DNA from: Candidatus Pristimantibacillus lignocellulolyticus
Lineage (GTDB): Bacteria > Bacillota > Bacilli > Paenibacillales > Paenibacillaceae
Assembly: GCA_023639215.1 (NCBI GenBank)
Contig: CP097899.1
Location: forward strand, 193,501 to 257,500
Reading direction: 5' to 3'
DNA: 64,000 nucleotides
Shown: one piece after another, positions 24,456-32,233 of the stretch
How the letters are laid out: every line of letters starts with the position of its first letter
Position numbering within the stretch: the stretch's first letter is position 1
Translations under genes and position numbers: made by a program
The notes under the pieces: generated by a model
The model's database searches: none
What the model saw: the letters and a program-made list of their open reading frames with translations, nothing else
What the model was told of the DNA's origin: nothing

Positions 24456-24586
24456 TCTGCCTATTTCGCTTGAACTGCCTGACTGTTCACGGTCTGCCTG
24501 TCTATACGCTGTTCTAAAATACTTTGTAATTGTTCTCGACAATGCTTTCATAATATCTCTTTCTTACAAATACTTATTGGCTTTAC

Positions 24587-25219
24587 TTATTGAGATGCTT
24601 GGTTAAGAGCATTTATAAATACCTCTGTTGGTTGTGCCCCGGATATCGCGAATTTTCTATCAATGACAAAGAAAGGTGCTCCCGTTATCCCTAATCGCTT
24701 TGCTGTGGCTTCATCTGAACGCACTTCGTTAGCATATTTGGATGAATCATGGAGAACTGCCATTGACTCGTCCCTATTCATTCCAACTGATTCTGCAATA
24801 TCTGCTAATGTATCATGATCGCTAATTAGCTTGGCGTCCGTGTAATAAGAATAGAACAGCTTCTCTGCTAATTCCTTATCTTTACCAACAGATTTGGCAT
24901 ATTGGGTTAAACGATGAGCATCAAACGTATTGGTGGGCTTCACCTGGTCGATATTATACACGAGACCAATCAATGCCGCTTGTTGTTCAAGTTTAGCATG
25001 TGCCTTTTTCGCTTGCTCGATACTCATACCATGTTTCTCAGAGAGCAATTGATGCATATTTTTACCTGAGTAGAATGATTCTTGCGGATTAAGTTCAAAG
25101 CTTTTATATTCAATAACCACTTCATTGTGATGAGCGAATTGCTCCAGTGCAGACTCTAAACGTCGTTTACCAATATAACAAAATGGACAAACATAATCCG
25201 ACCATATCTCGATTTTCAT
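24587..25219 (-). CDS. FrnE-like DsbA-family oxidoreductase
   Basis: A 210-residue cytosolic protein of the DsbA/FrnE thioredoxin-fold family. The redox motif is CPFC at about residues 11-14 (SDYVCPFCYIGKRRLE). The helical insertion follows, then the cis-Pro region GITGAPFFVIDRKFAISGAQP, which is characteristic of FrnE. No signal peptide is present, which fits the cytoplasmic FrnE subgroup reported to act as disulfide oxidoreductases under oxidative stress. AAGGAG precedes the ATG. It is the last gene of a three-gene run with an NmrA-like and an SDR-like protein behind a TetR regulator. Confidence 0.9.
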   Translation of the reverse strand: MKIEIWSDYVCPFCYIGKRRLESALEQFAHHNEVVIEYKSFELNPQESFYSGKNMHQLLSEKHGMSIEQAKKAHAKLEQQAALIGLVYNIDQVKPTNTFDAHRLTQYAKSVGKDKELAEKLFYSYYTDAKLISDHDTLADIAESVGMNRDESMAVLHDSSKYANEVRSDEATAKRLGITGAPFFVIDRKFAISGAQPTEVFINALNQASQ

Positions 25220-25266
25220 TCTGCATACTCCTTCACTAAAAATTGTAAAAAACCTGGGAAGTGAGC

Positions 25267-25911
25267 TTATTCGTTGTAAATAATAGGCATTTTTAAAATC
25301 AATTGGTTGTCACGAGCGGCAGAGTACATGAATTTAGCAACATTTTCTCTAGAAACAGATAATTTAGCCGATTTATCTCCGAATGAATAGTCATAAGATT
25401 GCCCTTTGTGTTTAACATTTGGGTTAATAATTCGAACGACTGTCCAATCAAGGTTCGATTGTTTAATAATTCCTTCCATTTTCTTCATTTCTGCATGACC
25501 GTTTGGAAGGAACACTTTGGCTAATATACCTGGAAGTATCGTTGAAATGTTTTTCTTATCGTCATCCGATTGCAACGCTGGCGTCGCAAGTGTAATTAAC
25601 CTCTTTTTGTCAAGCTTTCTCATCGCTCTAACAATCAGTTCGTGTCCATCGGCAATCGGCGTGCCTTTAAGCTTTCGTGACATGTCAGATGCTGGTCCCA
25701 GTGTGCTGATTACGACATCCGCTTCAGCGACTGCCCTCTCGATGGTTGAAGTATTTGAAAGTTCCCCTTGTACAAGGGTCAAATTGGGATGTTTGAGGCT
25801 ATATTTTTTTGGGTTTCTAATATATGCCGTTACGAAATCTCCGTTTTCTAAAGCTAATTGTGTTACAAGTTGTCCAATTGCACCACTTGCACCAAAAATA
25901 GTGATATTCAC
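25267..25911 (-). CDS. NAD(P)-binding NmrA/SDR-a-type oxidoreductase
   Basis: A 214-residue Rossmann-fold protein. The N-terminal ITIFGASGAIGQLVTQLAL carries the GxxGxxG dinucleotide-binding motif, and ADVVISTLGPA is the next conserved block. The atypical SDR proteins of this size (NmrA-like, NAD(P)H-binding) often sense redox state or reduce quinones. It starts with GTG, 7 nt after GAGG and 17 bp after the SDR stop, so they are an operon. Substrate unknown. Confidence 0.85.
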   Translation of the reverse strand: MNITIFGASGAIGQLVTQLALENGDFVTAYIRNPKKYSLKHPNLTLVQGELSNTSTIERAVAEADVVISTLGPASDMSRKLKGTPIADGHELIVRAMRKLDKKRLITLATPALQSDDDKKNISTILPGILAKVFLPNGHAEMKKMEGIIKQSNLDWTVVRIINPNVKHKGQSYDYSFGDKSAKLSVSRENVAKFMYSAARDNQLILKMPIIYNE

Positions 25912-25928
25912 ATTTTTACCTCGATTAA

Positions 25929-26588
25929 TTATATTTTGTCTTCTGTTATAAACTCTTCAACGCGATCTCTCTTGGAATACATGTCGTACCAAATATCAGC
26001 GATTTTATCCTGAACTCCTGAATTAGGTTGCATCCAAATTCCAATCGATAGATGACCTGCATAAATCCCTTTATCCGCTAATTCGCTGTTCAAATTAAAG
26101 ATATAATTACGAAGTCCTGAAATTGCAATTCCGACATTACCCATCCTTGGAACTGGGTGGACTGATGCACCTCCAGTTGTAAATAACAGGGCACCGCTTT
26201 GCTTATCCAACATTTCCGGCAGCACTTGCCCGACACTCGATAGAGCACCTAAAACATTGAATTGAAATTGGTATAAGGCATTTTCTTCGGTTACATCTAA
26301 TGCTGGTGCTACTGTATTGATGCTCGGCGTTGGACTGTATTCAAGAACATCAATAAATCCGTATTTCTCTTTAATAGCGGTAAATGCCATCTCAATTTGT
26401 TCTTTATTTAATATGTCTGCTTGAAATGAAGCAGCTTCGATTCCCAATTGTTCTAATCCACTAACCAGCTGGTTCAGCTTTTCTTCATTTCGGGCAATAA
26501 GAGCTACGCGAAAGCCATTTTGTCCGAATTTCTTTGCAATGGACATTCCTAATCCTTCTCCTGCTCCAACGATCGCTATAGTTTTCAT
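25929..26588 (-). CDS. Short-chain dehydrogenase-like protein lacking the YxxxK motif
   Basis: A 219-residue SDR-fold protein. The cofactor motif is VGAGEGLGMSIAKKFG (residues 6-21), and the order of later strands fits the family. The catalytic Ser region reads LLFTTGGASVHP, but the expected Tyr-x-x-x-Lys is replaced by MGNVGIAISGLRNY, so the usual proton-transfer residues are missing. It may be a non-catalytic or differently catalytic member. AGGAG precedes the ATG. It is first in the run SDR-NmrA-FrnE and divergent from the TetR regulator, with an inverted repeat between. Confidence 0.85.
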   Translation of the reverse strand: MKTIAIVGAGEGLGMSIAKKFGQNGFRVALIARNEEKLNQLVSGLEQLGIEAASFQADILNKEQIEMAFTAIKEKYGFIDVLEYSPTPSINTVAPALDVTEENALYQFQFNVLGALSSVGQVLPEMLDKQSGALLFTTGGASVHPVPRMGNVGIAISGLRNYIFNLNSELADKGIYAGHLSIGIWMQPNSGVQDKIADIWYDMYSKRDRVEEFITEDKI

Positions 26589-26624
26589 TTAAAATCTCTC
26601 CTTTAGTTACAGTTAATTATCAAT

Positions 26625-26661
26625 AAGATAAATAATGATCAATGTGTTGTATATTTATCTT
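26625..26661. promoter_or_regulatory. Candidate TetR operator
   Basis: An exact inverted repeat AAGATAAATA (26625-26634) and TATTTATCTT (26652-26661) with a 17-bp spacer lies in the 197-bp gap between the divergent SDR and TetR genes. Confidence 0.6.
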
Positions 26662-26785
26662 GTGTTTATTATGATTAATAAAAGGTCAGCATTCAATATT
26701 TAATATTTCTGATTTTGAGAGATAAAATGCAGTTTCAGCTCAAATGTCGTATATCTAACAAAAAAAATTAAGGGAATGAGTCATA

Positions 26786-27379
26786 ATGAAGAAAAAAACC
26801 GATTTGCGTATCATTCGCTCCAAACATTCGATAAAAAAAGCGTTTATAGAGCTTCTTACTGAAAAGGGATACGAAGGGATTACGATCCAAGATATTGCCG
26901 ATAAGGCGATGATTAACCGGAATACATTTTACCTTCATTATCAGAACAAGCCCGATTTGTTAAATGCGTCTATGGATGAATTATTAGAAGAACTAAATAG
27001 TACACTCAATCTTTGTTCGAGCAGTAAATCTCCAGTTAGTGGCTCTAAGCTTGAGCAATTAATGCAAACCATACTGGAAAAAATTCAGGACAATATTCCC
27101 TTTTACAAAGCATTGTTACTTGATGAGAATAGAATTTATGGTTTTCAATCAAAAATGGAGGAAATAATAAAAAATACAGTGGAAGATGGCTTGGATAATG
27201 CTCCCCTGAAGATTTCAAAGGAATTATTACTCCAATATATCGCATCTACTTTTATGGGTATTGTAATATGGTGGGTTAAAAATGATTTTTCTTATACTCC
27301 CAAGGAACTCGCTTCTCAATTCGGAAAAATTCTAACTCATGGACACTTAAAAGCCGCAGGTATTTCAATTGATGATTAA
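26786..27379 (+). CDS. TetR/AcrR-family transcriptional regulator
   Basis: A 197-residue regulator. The N-terminal helix-turn-helix is typical (IKKAFIELLTEKGYEGITIQ, DIADKAMINRNTFYLHYQNK, residues 17-56). The C-terminal ligand-binding half matches the group often annotated TetR_C_8 (IASTFMGIVIWWVKNDFSYTPKELA). AGGGA precedes the ATG. Divergent orientation relative to the SDR-NmrA-FrnE run points to local repression, relieved by a reactive or toxic small molecule. The inducer is unknown. Confidence 0.92.
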   Translation: MKKKTDLRIIRSKHSIKKAFIELLTEKGYEGITIQDIADKAMINRNTFYLHYQNKPDLLNASMDELLEELNSTLNLCSSSKSPVSGSKLEQLMQTILEKIQDNIPFYKALLLDENRIYGFQSKMEEIIKNTVEDGLDNAPLKISKELLLQYIASTFMGIVIWWVKNDFSYTPKELASQFGKILTHGHLKAAGISIDD

Positions 27380-27624
27380 AGTGATAAATGATTACGAACA
27401 GTAGCTGGGAAGATAGAAAGAAAATGAGCTTTCTCGAATGACTCGAATAATGGCTCCTTTTCTGTTACTACACTTTAAAAAAATAATATTGCACTCTTGA
27501 AGACTAACCGAAACCTCCGCTCTTCGCTTTACCACTATTGGTGATACGGTTCTCCGTGGTGTATCTAAAACTATCATTTCCGCTCGTATTATAGCTCAAT
27601 GAAATGTCAAATCTCTATAAACAT
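27380..27624. other. Intergenic region with a partial family-1-like segment
   Basis: No gene is supported. Around 27515-27560 the sequence CCGCTCTTCGCTTTACCACTA resembles the CCGCTATCGCTTTTCCACTA segment of the family-1 repeats at 35052 and 50841, and GTGATACGGTTCTCCG resembles a piece near 23988. It may be a decayed repeat. Confidence 0.35.
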
Positions 27625-27655
27625 CAAAAAATCCCATCAACACGTTGATAGGATT
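27625..27655 (-). terminator. Terminator of the tRNA-Leu unit
   Basis: On the minus strand AATCCTATCAAC and GTTGATGGGATT pair around a 2-nt gap and are followed by TTTTTT. Confidence 0.85.
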
Positions 27656-27677
27656 GAACTTTACTTATGAAATTGTA

Positions 27678-27763
27678 TGGTGCGGTAAAGAGGACTCGAA
27701 CCTCCACGGGTATACACCCACTACCCCCTCAAGATAGCGCGTCTGCCGTTCCGCCACTACCGC
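27678..27763 (-). tRNA. tRNA-Leu (GAG)
   Basis: An 86-nt type II tRNA including an encoded CCA. Acceptor GCGGTAG pairs with TTACCGC (discriminator A), the anticodon stem CTATC/GGTAG encloses loop TTGAGGG with anticodon GAG, the variable arm is long as required for Leu, and the T-arm reads GGTTCGAGTCC. It has its own promoter and terminator. Confidence 0.95.
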
Positions 27764-27791
27764 ACATTGAAGAAAGCTTTCGTACTAAAAT

Positions 27792-27820
27792 ATAATACAG
27801 GATATTTGATAAGTTGTAAA
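27792..27820 (-). promoter_or_regulatory. Promoter of tRNA-Leu
   Basis: Minus strand TTTACA (27820-27815), 17-bp spacer, TATTAT (27797-27792); the start would lie about 20 bp before the tRNA. Confidence 0.75.
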
Positions 27821-27921
27821 GGGATTTGATAAATAAATCAAAAAGATCGGTTACAGTATTAACTTGACTCTAATCACAAATGATGGTGTTACTTTCATCC
27901 CAATAGACATGGCCCCATACA

Positions 27922-27955
27922 ACAAAAAATCCAAGTATACGAGTATACTTGGATT
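27922..27955 (-). terminator. Terminator of the tRNA-Glu-Lys unit
   Basis: A 13-bp perfect stem AATCCAAGTATAC/GTATACTTGGATT (27928-27954) followed on the minus strand by TTTTTTG. Confidence 0.88.
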
Positions 27956-28029
27956 TACTATGTGATGGCTTTCGCCATTATGTACAACATAACTCCATTC
28001 ATCCAGCTGACTTGACATAAGAAGAAAAC

Positions 28030-28105
28030 TGGTGAGCCATGAAGGACTCGAACCTTCGACACCCTGATTAAAAGTCAGGTGCTCTACCAACTGAGCTAAT
28101 GGCTC
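28030..28105 (-). tRNA. tRNA-Lys (UUU)
   Basis: 76 nt with encoded CCA. Acceptor GAGCCAT pairs with ATGGCTC; anticodon stem CTGAC/GTCAG-type closes loop CTTTTAA with anticodon TTT. D-arm AGCTCAGTTGGTAGAGC and T-arm GGTTCGAGTCC are standard. Confidence 0.96.
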
Positions 28106-28151
28106 GCATGATAATCATTACTCATGTGAGTTGCTCTCATAAGAATGGTTG

Positions 28152-28226
28152 TGGTGACCCGTAGGGGACTCGAACCCCTGTTACCTCCGTGAAAGGGAGG
28201 TGTCTTAACCACTTGACCAACGGGCC
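28152..28226 (-). tRNA. tRNA-Glu (UUC)
   Basis: 75 nt with encoded CCA. The anticodon stem CCTCC/GGAGG holds loop CTTTCAC with anticodon TTC. Acceptor GGCCCGT pairs with ACGGGTC (one G-T pair). It is co-transcribed with tRNA-Lys. Confidence 0.96.
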
Positions 28227-28258
28227 ATCTTATACTGTCTTGAAAAGCGACAAGATGT

Positions 28259-28287
28259 ATCTTATCACGTTTCATTTCACAATGCAA
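28259..28287 (-). promoter_or_regulatory. Promoter of the tRNA-Glu-Lys unit
   Basis: Minus strand TTGCAT (28287-28282), 17-bp spacer, TAAGAT (28264-28259). Confidence 0.75.
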
Positions 28288-28322
28288 CACTTTTTTTCGC
28301 GATTTTTCCGAGTATTTTTTCA

Positions 28323-28346
28323 TTAAAAAAGACCGCTTGACGGTCC
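28323..28346 (-). terminator. Terminator of the tRNA-Asn-Ser unit
   Basis: On the minus strand GACCG-TCAAG-CGGTC is followed by TTTTTT. Confidence 0.8.
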
Positions 28347-28374
28347 TCTAAAAGAAAGCCTACAAGAAAAAATA

Positions 28375-28465
28375 TGGCGGAGAAGGTGGGATTCGAACCC
28401 ACGCACCACTTACGCAGTCTAACCCCTTAGCAGAGGGTCCCCTTGAGCCACTTGGGTACTTCTCC
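28375..28465 (-). tRNA. tRNA-Ser (GCU)
   Basis: 91 nt with encoded CCA, long variable arm. Acceptor GGAGAAG pairs with CTTCTCC; the anticodon loop reads CTGCTAA with anticodon GCT. Confidence 0.95.
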
Positions 28466-28470
28466 ATAAA

Positions 28471-28546
28471 TGGCTCCCCGAACAGGACTCGAACCTGTGA
28501 CAACTCGATTAACAGTCGAGTGCTCTACCAACTGAGCTATCAGGGA
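28471..28546 (-). tRNA. tRNA-Asn (GUU)
   Basis: 76 nt with encoded CCA. Acceptor TCCCTGA pairs with TCGGGGA; anticodon stem CGACT-type closes loop CTGTTAA with anticodon GTT. First gene of the unit with tRNA-Ser. Confidence 0.96.
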
Positions 28547-28574
28547 ACAACAATAGTTAAAGCGAACAATTAAT

Positions 28575-28603
28575 AATTTACCATGTAGGTTATATCTTGT
28601 CAA
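28575..28603 (-). promoter_or_regulatory. Promoter of the tRNA-Asn-Ser unit
   Basis: Minus strand consensus TTGACA (28603-28598), 17-bp spacer, TAAATT (28580-28575). The -35 box overlaps the last codons of the sprT-like gene. Confidence 0.8.
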
Positions 28604-29060
28604 GCACCTTTATTAATAATTTTCCACCGCATTTTCCACAACGATATTTGTTCACATCCATCCGTCTTTTACGATAATATTTCTGCTCACACTCTGTGCA
28701 TAGTAACATATATTTATAAGCTGCTCCCGTTCGCACACTCCGTTCAGGCAATGTATTACAAAATCGTGATCCCCCAACTTGTGCAAGCAGTTGCTTGAAG
28801 TCCGCATCACGATGTTTATATCCCCGCTTCAAAATATGAAGATGATAGTGACATAGTTCATGCTTAATTATCTTCTCAGTTTCTTCTTGCCCAAATGCCT
28901 CTAATTGATGAGGACTAATCTCTATATGATGACTATTCGTGAAGTAGCGTCCTCCTGTCGCCTTCAAGCGACCATTGAACGAGGCAACATGCAGGAAAGG
29001 TCTTCCAAAATATTGTAGCGACACTTGCTCCACCCATTGTTGCAATTGCTTATCATCCAT
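28590..29060 (-). CDS. SprT-like zinc metalloprotease-fold protein (YdcK type)
   Basis: A 156-residue SprT-family protein. The zinc motif HELCH (HExxH, about residues 67-71) with a downstream His is clear. The C-terminus has two CxxC pairs (LCTEC and RCGKCG), a small zinc ribbon. Length and layout match Bacillus YdcK. The cellular role of bacterial SprT proteins is poorly known; a peptidase-like activity is inferred from the fold. GAGGTG precedes the ATG, and a 10-bp hairpin ends a few nt before it. It neighbours cmpA and tex just as in B. subtilis (ydcI-cmpA-ydcK-tRNAs). Confidence 0.9.
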   Translation of the reverse strand: MDDKQLQQWVEQVSLQYFGRPFLHVASFNGRLKATGGRYFTNSHHIEISPHQLEAFGQEETEKIIKHELCHYHLHILKRGYKHRDADFKQLLAQVGGSRFCNTLPERSVRTGAAYKYMLLCTECEQKYYRKRRMDVNKYRCGKCGGKLLIKVLDKI

Positions 29061-29078
29061 TATTTTTCACCTCTTAAT

Positions 29079-29202
29079 ACTTTTTGTTCACTTCTTGATG
29101 CACTACTTTGCAAACAAAAAGTAGCTTCGAAAGCATAATTAATACTTTTTGTTCACTTCTTGATGCACCGCTTTGCAAACAAAAATTCACTTCAAAAGCA
29201 TC
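29079..29202 (-). repeat. Leader hairpin repeat, family 3, two tandem copies before sprT
   Basis: Two copies of a 59-bp unit occur with period 65 bp (29079-29137, 29144-29202). In the sprT direction, ACTTTTTGTT pairs with AACAAAAAGT across a 24-nt loop, and the stem ends 5 nt before the AGAGGTG ribosome site. The same unit with compensated stem changes precedes kapB and, in a related form, cvfC. Confidence 0.75.
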
Positions 29203-29212
29203 TTATAACTAC

Positions 29213-29242
29213 TTGAATTGTAAGCTAACAATAGGCTACACT
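29213..29242 (+). promoter_or_regulatory. Promoter for the gene at 29289
   Basis: TTGAAT (29213-29218), 18-bp spacer, TACACT (29237-29242); leader of about 40 nt. Confidence 0.55.
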
Positions 29243-29288
29243 GTCAAGTAGGACATGCTTTTATTTGAGGGGAGAGTTCCAATTTATT

Positions 29289-29645
29289 ATGGCTACTATG
29301 CGCTACGTATTAATGCAACAAGAATCTAAGCTAACATTCATAGAAATGCCCGCAACTCACGCTTATCAGTTAAGCGCATTGAATTTGCGCCTTCGTAAAG
29401 AAATCGACAAGTTAACTGCAGAAGAAGTTCCAAACTTACCATATGCAGTGGCTGAATGTGATGCAGTAGAATTACATACTGATATCGTTCATATTCAATC
29501 AGGTCTTGATTATATTAATGATCTAGAAGCAGATTTTGCAGGTGTCAAAGAAAAATCTTACCCACTAATTTCTTTACTAACTGAGATTCGTGCACTTCAG
29601 GCTCAACTTGAACAATGGTATGAAGAGTTAGAAGAACAGGAATAG
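29289..29645 (+). CDS. Conserved hypothetical protein
   Basis: A 118-residue soluble, acidic protein, helix-rich, that I do not recognise. The last 30 residues (IRALQAQLEQWYEELEEQE) look like a coiled coil. The frame opens at TTG 29265, but that codon lies inside the GAGGGGAG ribosome site; the ATG at 29289 is the next start, although 12 nt from the site, which is longer than usual. It lies upstream of cmpA on the same strand. Confidence 0.6.
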   Translation: MATMRYVLMQQESKLTFIEMPATHAYQLSALNLRLRKEIDKLTAEEVPNLPYAVAECDAVELHTDIVHIQSGLDYINDLEADFAGVKEKSYPLISLLTEIRALQAQLEQWYEELEEQE

Positions 29646-29751
29646 CATCAACTATTACAAGTCAAATTTGTTAGGCAGACAGACACCTATAATCTCCAAA
29701 AGCCATATGGTAATGAATCATCATCGCCTAGGCTGGAGGGAGGAACTGATC

Positions 29752-29889
29752 ATGCCTCATTGGCTTCGTAATCAATTGATGAAAGCCTTCTTGACTCGTG
29801 ATAGTCGGCAAATTCGTCTACTTAATGATTGTTGGTATTTCTATCGCACCCATAACTTTCATGTAAACTCGGAAGTTGATTCTAACTAG
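29752..29889 (+). CDS. cmpA: CmpA, cortex morphogenetic protein
   Basis: A 45-residue protein starting MPHWLRNQLMKAF and containing IRLLNDCWYFYR, which is the hallmark of Bacillus CmpA (37 residues). CmpA works with ClpXP in a sporulation checkpoint that removes the coat platform protein SpoIVA from mother cells that assemble the spore envelope badly. The frame is open to 29668, but GGAGGGAGG ends 8 nt before the ATG at 29752, which fixes the start. Its place between tex (ydcI) and the sprT-like gene matches B. subtilis. The C-terminus is 8-10 residues longer than usual. Confidence 0.9.
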   Translation: MPHWLRNQLMKAFLTRDSRQIRLLNDCWYFYRTHNFHVNSEVDSN

Positions 29890-29918
29890 ATCACTAATTT
29901 TAAAAACAAACAAAATTA

Positions 29919-29950
29919 AAGCCCAAAGCTGTAAAAGCTTTGGGCTTACT
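29919..29950. terminator. Bidirectional terminator between cmpA and tex
   Basis: An 11-bp stem AGCCCAAAGCT/AGCTTTGGGCT (29920-29930, 29936-29946), downstream of the convergent genes cmpA and tex. Confidence 0.8.
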
Positions 29951-29985
29951 TCATGATCACAAGCGATCAATTTGAACTACCTTTT

Positions 29986-32160
29986 TTAGCGAGGTTTTTT
30001 CATTGTTAATCCTACACGATTCCTCTTCATATCTACTTCCAGCACCCATACCGTAACGGTATCTCCTACTGAAACCACATCCATCGGATGTTTTACAAAG
30101 CGATCACTAAGTTGAGAGATATGGACAAGCCCATCATTTTTCAAGCCAATATCGACAAATGCTCCAAAGTCTATAACGTTACGTACAGTACCATGTAATT
30201 CCATATCTTTCGTCAAATCTTCAATGTTCAACACATCTGTATGGAAGATTGGAGCTGGCAATTCCTCACGCGGATCACGACCTGGTCGCAATAAACTATC
30301 AACTATATCGTTCAAAGTCGGAACACCAACTTCTAACTTAGCAGCTGTCTCTTCTACATTCAGCGCTTTAAGTTCAGATACCAATTGTTCACTACCTACA
30401 TCTCGCTCCTTCATTCCCAGTTCTTTCAATAGTGCCTTCACTACATGATAAGATTCTGGGTGAATCGGAGTATTATCTAGCAGTTGCTCACCTTCAGCTA
30501 TGCGTAAGAAACCGACACATTGCTCGAATGATTTTGCACCCAAGCGTGGAACTTTTTGCAATTGAGCACGCTTAACAAAGCGTCCATTTTCATCACGATA
30601 CTTCACAATATTTTTAGCAATAGTGCCATTAATACCTGCAACATAGGAAAGAAGTGAAGCAGATGCAGTATTAACATCTACACCAACATGGTTAACTGCT
30701 GATTCTACAACGCCAGTTAGCGTTTCATCCAACTTTTTCTGACTAACATCATGTTGATACTGTCCAACACCAATAGCTTTCGGCTCTATCTTTACTAACT
30801 CAGCTAATGGATCTTGGAGACGTCTAGCAATTGACACTGCACTGCGTTCCGCAACATCAAGTTCTGGGAACTCTTCAGCTGCTAATTTGGAAGCTGAGTA
30901 CACACTTGCTCCCGCTTCATTCACGATAATATATTTGAGTTGTGCTGCTTTTGAATGATTTTTAATCAATGTTGCGATAAATTGCTCCGTCTCACGTGAA
31001 GCTGTACCATTACCAATGACAATCAGTTCAATATCGTACGTATCAATTAATTTGCTTATTTGCTTTTCAGCTTCAGCCGTTTTATGATGCGGTGCTGTAG
31101 GGTAGCACACGCCAACCTCTAACATTTTCCCAATATCATCAATAACAGCAAGCTTACAGCCTGTACGGAAGGCAGGATCGACCCCTAGTACTCGTTTGCC
31201 ACGAACAGGAGGTTGTAATAACAGATTACGAAGATTTTCCGAGAATATATCGATCGCATGAACCTCTGCTTTTTCAGTCAGCTCCGTTCTTACTTCTCGT
31301 TCAATAGATGGAGCTAATAGTCGCTTGTACGCATCTACAATTACCTCTTGAAGCACTTGAATAATTCCTGAACTTGAAGGAGCATCCCGCTTCACAGTCT
31401 GTCTATGCATATATTGTTCAATTTTCTCGTTATCTAATTCAAAACTAACTTTCAAGATCTCTTCCCGTTCCCCACGATTAATCGCCAAAATACGATGTGA
31501 AGGTAGCTTACTAATAGGTTCTTGATAGTTGTAATACATCTCGTATACGGATTCCGCCTCTGCGTCTTTCGCTATCGTTTTCAATATACCATTGCTAAAT
31601 GTGAACGTACGCACCCATGTACGAATCTTTGCATCATCTGCTAATTGTTCAGCTATAATGTCTTTGGCACCTGCCAATGCATCATCTGCGCTCTCCACGC
31701 CCTTCTCAGCGTCGATATAACGAGCCGCTTCAACTAAAGGCGCTGTATGGCTATTCTGAGCTAACAACCACTCAGCGAGCGGTTCAAGCCCTTTCTCTTT
31801 GGCCACACTTGCTCTCGTCTTACGTTTCTGGCGGTAAGGACGATATAAGTCTTCAACTTCTTGCAATTTCACACTCTTATTAATTGCAACTGCAAGTTCT
31901 TCAGTCAGTTTCCCTTGTTCTTCAATCAGTCTAAGAACTTCTAGTTTACGAGACTCAAGATTACGCATATATTGCAATTTCTCTTCAATATCACGCAGTT
32001 GATTCTCATCCAGCTCACCTGTCATCTCTTTACGATAACGCGCGATAAATGGAATCGTATTTCCTTCGTCAAGCAAACTTACAGCTGACTTCACTTTACT
32101 TTGCGGGATATTTAATTGTTTAGCAATCTCGCTGATCATTTGGTGGGTATTGGTCTCCAT
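29986..32160 (-). CDS. ydcI: Tex-family RNA-binding protein (YdcI)
   Basis: A 724-residue protein of the Tex family, nucleic-acid-binding factors associated with transcription. Domains in order: N-terminal helical region (TIPFIARYRKEMTGELDE near residue 35), YqgF/RNase H-like domain (LGVDPAFRTGCKLAVID near 325), tandem helix-hairpin-helix region (TASASLLSYVAGINGTIAKN near 500), and C-terminal S1 RNA-binding domain (ELHGTVRNVIDFGAFVDIG, GLVHISQLS, about 650-724). Length is typical. GAGGT lies 7 nt before the ATG. Confidence 0.95.
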   Translation of the reverse strand: METNTHQMISEIAKQLNIPQSKVKSAVSLLDEGNTIPFIARYRKEMTGELDENQLRDIEEKLQYMRNLESRKLEVLRLIEEQGKLTEELAVAINKSVKLQEVEDLYRPYRQKRKTRASVAKEKGLEPLAEWLLAQNSHTAPLVEAARYIDAEKGVESADDALAGAKDIIAEQLADDAKIRTWVRTFTFSNGILKTIAKDAEAESVYEMYYNYQEPISKLPSHRILAINRGEREEILKVSFELDNEKIEQYMHRQTVKRDAPSSSGIIQVLQEVIVDAYKRLLAPSIEREVRTELTEKAEVHAIDIFSENLRNLLLQPPVRGKRVLGVDPAFRTGCKLAVIDDIGKMLEVGVCYPTAPHHKTAEAEKQISKLIDTYDIELIVIGNGTASRETEQFIATLIKNHSKAAQLKYIIVNEAGASVYSASKLAAEEFPELDVAERSAVSIARRLQDPLAELVKIEPKAIGVGQYQHDVSQKKLDETLTGVVESAVNHVGVDVNTASASLLSYVAGINGTIAKNIVKYRDENGRFVKRAQLQKVPRLGAKSFEQCVGFLRIAEGEQLLDNTPIHPESYHVVKALLKELGMKERDVGSEQLVSELKALNVEETAAKLEVGVPTLNDIVDSLLRPGRDPREELPAPIFHTDVLNIEDLTKDMELHGTVRNVIDFGAFVDIGLKNDGLVHISQLSDRFVKHPMDVVSVGDTVTVWVLEVDMKRNRVGLTMKKPR

Positions 32161-32233
32161 GTATGTACCTCTTCCTTTTTCTCATTGTAGATGTTCTTCA
32201 AACTATTGGATTGTGATTGTGATGTATCTCGAA

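Noticed and set aside
24246..24551. 101-codon frame on the minus strand, and overlapping plus-strand frames
   Set aside because: It runs antisense through the gene remnant and the strong terminator hairpin, has no ribosome site, and its sequence mirrors the palindrome.
24587..27379. Genomic island with defined ends
   Set aside because: Gene content looks accessory, but no integrase, attachment repeats or clear composition break could be identified by eye.
27392..27577. 61-codon minus-strand frame
   Set aside because: No ribosome site, no recognisable sequence, and it overlaps decayed repeat material.
27851..28323. Minus-strand frames of 75-79 codons over the tRNA cluster
   Set aside because: They read through tRNA-Lys and tRNA-Glu genes and their terminators; no coding signal.
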